Part shown: positions 61,517-64,000 of the stretch, one piece after another
Layout of the letters: every line of letters starts with the position of its first letter
Position numbering within the stretch: the first letter of the stretch is position 1
From: JAJDUF01 sp965214295
GTDB taxonomy: Bacteria > Chloroflexota > UBA11872 > UBA12225 > JAJDUF01
Length of the DNA stretch: 64,000 nt
NCBI GenBank assembly: GCA_965214295.1
Contig: OZ243944.1
Location: forward strand, 1,178,001-1,242,000
Reading direction: 5' to 3'
Position numbers and translations under genes: made by a program
Notes under the pieces: model-generated
Seen by the model: only the letters and a program-made list of their open reading frames with translations
What the model was told of the DNA's origin: nothing
Databases searched by the model: none

Positions 61517-63887
61517 CTACTCGCCAAAGCGGAACTCGCCTTCCCAGATGCGCCCTTCTCCAGGCACATACTGACCGGTCCTGATCCGACGAATACCATA
61601 GCCGGGCAGCTCACGCACTGCTACGCAGCGATCACCAACTCTGATTCCATGATCCCTTAAGGCAAAGTCGAGATTGTCAAAACCATATTGCTTGCGATGG
61701 CCGGGAAGGTCCTGCTCGTCAACCGGAATCAGGTGCAGGAAGAACGGGTGCTCAATATCGTCCCGGCCACACTGCTCTTTGACATAGACGAGACTGTTTT
61801 CGTTGAGATATACGTCGAAGCTGGAGCGGATGATCGGCTGACTGTCTCCGATTAGCCGCTCGATGTAATCGCTCACTGACATGGTCTCAACTCGAACCGG
61901 ATGGATCACGTCGTTGGGCAGCTCAAAAGCATTCACGCAGAAACCCAGGTGATTTTTCCTCGCGTCCACCCATGGAAACCAGGGGGCCGCAACGGCCTCA
62001 CTCCCTTTGGTTGTCCAGGAAAAGACAACCAGTTTGTCCCGCAGAATTTCCGGTTCACAATCTTTGGCGAAAATCTGCACCAACCGGTCATCAACGAAAA
62101 CCATGATTTCATCCAACTTGTAGTGAACGTGCGGCTCCATCCGCTCCCAGAACCAGGCACCATTGTCAAGCTCACCGGTTGATCCCTCCAGCGGCTCTGC
62201 GGCCCAGAGTTCAAATTTCCTATTCCCAGATCGGGGAAATGACACACCCTCAAAAAGCAAGTTGTCGGGCTTTCTTTTGCTATCCTGAACGTTGGCGAAG
62301 TGCGTTATTCCGAACTTCCGGTAGAAGGCTTTGACAGCTCCATCTCTTCTCAAGCGCACGCGCACATAGGCGTAGGAATTCATCAGGCCATCCAGGTTCA
62401 CCACGGGAAACTCGGAGAAATATCCGATGACACCGGAATGCCACGACCCGATCACGCTGTCCTCGGGCAGCACGCGGTTCATGATCTGCGTACCCAGGTA
62501 CGAAGTCATCTCCCATTCACGGTAGGCTGAATCACTCACTCGATCAACATACCGAAATGGGTGGGTGAAGTCCGTCTTTACAAACAGAAAAACTGTGCCG
62601 GCGGCGACAATTCCCAGACTCAGCATGTTGGCTACCAGGCGCGACCTCGCCCCGATGAAACGGCGAATGAAATGAATGGCGACATAACATCTTACGAAAA
62701 CAATCAGTGCCATCATCAGATACGCCGGAACGAAATACCAGGAATAACTCCCCCAGTAGGGATGCACGGCGAGCACGGTCTGGGCGAACTTCACCAGATG
62801 CCCCGCCGCCAGACTGAACGCGCCGACCAGAAAGACCAGGAGCAGCCAATCATCTCGACTGGGGGAGCGGCGGGCTGACCACCAGACCAGCAGGACGTAG
62901 GCGCAGATTTCCAGCGCAACCAGCAGCTCGTTATCGAAAACGCTCATTTGCAGCACCTCTTGGAAGTTCTGCATGATGCTGAAACCGCCTGCTTGCTCCC
63001 AGCGTTCTTGCGAATACGCCTGCTTGACCGCCGCGCTCACGGGCACGAAGCCACCGAAAACAAGGTAGTTGTAGGCAAAATACACCAGGATTCCTGAACA
63101 GGCGCCAAGCAGCGTCTTGAGGTAAGCGAACGGCAACTTTTTCTGCCGCAGCCACTCAATGAGACAGAGACTCGCCGTTGCCGTCAGCGCTATAGCTACG
63201 AACTCGAGGCGCACCCAGGGTAGGCCAAAGGCGACGGCAGCGAGCAACAGCGACCACCGCGCCGGGTTCCTGGAGAAGAGGCTGAGAGCGAGGAAAAGTA
63301 GCCCTAGCATGAAGAGCGCGGCGGCGGCTTCCAATCCATGATAGAGGGCACGGTGCTGATAGAGCAACGGCAGCAGGGCAAACAAGAGCATCCAGGGCAA
63401 GCGGCATATTCGTGCCGCCAGAACAACCAGCGCGACACCGCCGGCGACCAGCATAATCTCGAATGCCTTGATGCCGAACAGTGCAGCTTCCGGGTCGAAG
63501 ACCCAATAGAACGGCGTGATGAGCAAAAGCCAGAGCGGGTGATAGCCGTTGGTTCGGGTGATGCCATCGTCAAAGGTCGAGAACTTCCCGGCAGCCAGGT
63601 TCTTGGCCGTCTGAAAGTAGTAGAAGGCGTCATCGTTGTTCACATCGCGGAGCAGGTTGACCAGGTCGAAATGGGTAAGCATGTACCAGGCGAACGCCGC
63701 ACCATAGGCGAGGCTGCCGCCGATAAACAGGGCAAACAGCGCGTTGCGGAGCGGGGCGGGCAGAGTTACCCCCCCCCCCGAACAAGTGTTCTGATGCCGC
63801 CGTCAAGGCGCGCTGTAAGTCAGCGATGGCTGCGCGGTTGGGGAGGGCTATGCTCCAGCTAGCCCGTGTTTTCATATTCCTAGCCAT
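61517..63887 (-). CDS. Membrane glycosyltransferase-like protein, poly-G tract in its N-terminal region (currently out of frame)
   Basis: The main frame gives 721 residues from 63682 with about ten helices, an N-terminal loop DDAFYYFQTAKNLAAGKFS, a long soluble part and a C-terminal domain: YDVYL-type SFDVYLNENSLVYVKEQCGR to IRTGQYVPGEGRIWEGEFRF. The domain is shared with 43470-45411. Upstream, a helix lies in the same frame (NALFALFIGGSLAYGAAFAW). Beyond it is a run of eleven G preceded by a leader from ATG 63887 (MARNMKTRASWSIALPNRAA, later SEHLF). With eleven G the leader reads out of frame; with ten or thirteen it would read FGGGVTLPAPLRNALF into the main frame. Confidence 0.7.
63769..63779. 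repeat. Homopolymer tract, eleven C (G on coding strand)
   Basis: Coding-strand context TTGTTC then eleven G then TAACTCTG. The position in the gene is the same as the ten-G tract at 45313-45322: just before the first membrane helix, followed by T-A-A. Confidence 0.9.
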
Positions 63888-63903
63888 GGCTTTATGGAAT
63901 CTT

Positions 63904-63937
63904 AATGCAACACTACCCTAAATGCAACACTACCCTA
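63904..63937. repeat. Perfect 17-base tandem duplication
   Basis: aatgcaacactacccta occurs twice without a gap, 17 bases upstream of the leader ATG at 63887. It overlaps the putative C-terminus of a gene entering from the right. Confidence 0.85.
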
Positions 63938-64000
63938 TAGGTGGCTTCCCCGCGCCAAAATGGCAAAGGCGGCAAGTAAGCAGGCCATGAGCATGGTCGA
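63935..64000 (-). CDS. Possible C-terminus of a membrane protein running in from the right edge
   Basis: The frame entering from the window end reads STMLMACLLAAFAILARG, then SHL and TAG. A hydrophobic C-terminal helix of this type is plausible for a membrane protein. Only 21 residues are visible, so support is weak. Confidence 0.3.
   Translation of the reverse strand, partial: STMLMACLLAAFAILARGSHL

Noticed and set aside
60358..61614. A 418-codon open frame on the minus strand
   Set aside because: It overlaps livH in another phase and reads as low-complexity Arg/Gly/Pro sequence; livH has clear family motifs.
1..64000. CRISPR array
   Set aside because: No regularly spaced repeats with unique spacers were found. 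The tandem repeats seen are short, contiguous or inside genes.
1..64000. Insertion sequences, transposases or integrases
   Set aside because: No frame shows a transposase or integrase signature. Mobility is only suggested by repeats and gene relics.

Overview
The window is a GC-rich bacterial chromosome segment. No rRNA, ribosomal protein or other strong phylogenetic marker is present. The gene mix (tandem Uma2/DUF820 nucleases, DUF433 and PIN toxin-antitoxin pairs, phytanoyl-CoA dioxygenases, mandelate-racemase and luciferase-like enzymes, lipoprotein solute-binding proteins with long low-complexity spacers, many short dispersed hairpins) most resembles Chloroflexota. That placement is inference from content, not a marker-based assignment.

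Layout. 1-6.8 kb: five polytopic or membrane-anchored proteins, at least two with a GT-C-like or dolichyl-mannosyltransferase-like look. 6.8-13.6 kb: a minus-strand catabolic block: PQQ-type sugar dehydrogenase lipoprotein, Ldh-family dehydrogenase, ThiO-like FAD oxidase, a beta-propeller glycosidase-like protein and methylmalonate-semialdehyde dehydrogenase. A relic of a second ldh 3' end lies beyond the sugar dehydrogenase gene. 13.8-18 kb: an AT-richer HNH nuclease gene, an S15/CocE hydrolase and an intact PIN/DUF433 toxin-antitoxin pair. 18-23.9 kb: Gfo/Idh/MocA oxidoreductase, enolase-superfamily enzyme, release-factor-like GGQ protein, glutamine amidotransferase and a ThDP enzyme. 24.1-27.9 kb: a candidate defence island made of a PLD nuclease fused to a P-loop ATPase, a PD-(D/E)XK nuclease resembling the PGN_0703 family, and a DUF433-VapC pair, followed by tRNA-Leu. 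28.7-42 kb: methyltransferase, ThuA protein, two PhyH dioxygenases, an LLM oxidoreductase, a secreted FN3 protein, two solute-binding lipoproteins with collagen-like spacers, a Uma2 protein and another enolase-superfamily enzyme.

The stretch from about 40 to 50.7 kb is unusually rich in broken genes. It holds a UPF0175/DUF3368 TA pair with lesions in both genes, a coiled-coil nuclease-like gene with an amber codon, a fragment of a membrane-protein C-terminus, a frameshifted membrane glycosyltransferase, a NYN-LOTUS deletion relic, a VapBC pair with an internal deletion and a Trp-to-stop change, and a nucleotidyltransferase fragment. Two tRNA-Val genes and a cytochrome P450 follow. 52.9-64 kb: a LivK-like lipoprotein, six tandem Uma2 paralogues with mosaic sequence sharing, a homocysteine methyltransferase, LivM and LivH permeases, and a second membrane glycosyltransferase.

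The most striking observation concerns the two membrane glycosyltransferase-like genes at 43.5-45.4 kb and 61.5-63.9 kb. They share a conserved C-terminal domain. Each carries a long poly-G tract (10 and 11 G on the coding strand) at the same place, between a short N-terminal leader and the first membrane helix. In both, the tract length in this sequence is out of frame, and a change of one G would restore a continuous frame ending in the same GGGV motif. This is the signature of a phase-variable contingency locus, though homopolymer sequencing error must be excluded. The second candidate is the PLD-ATPase plus PD-(D/E)XK pair at 24.2-27.1 kb.
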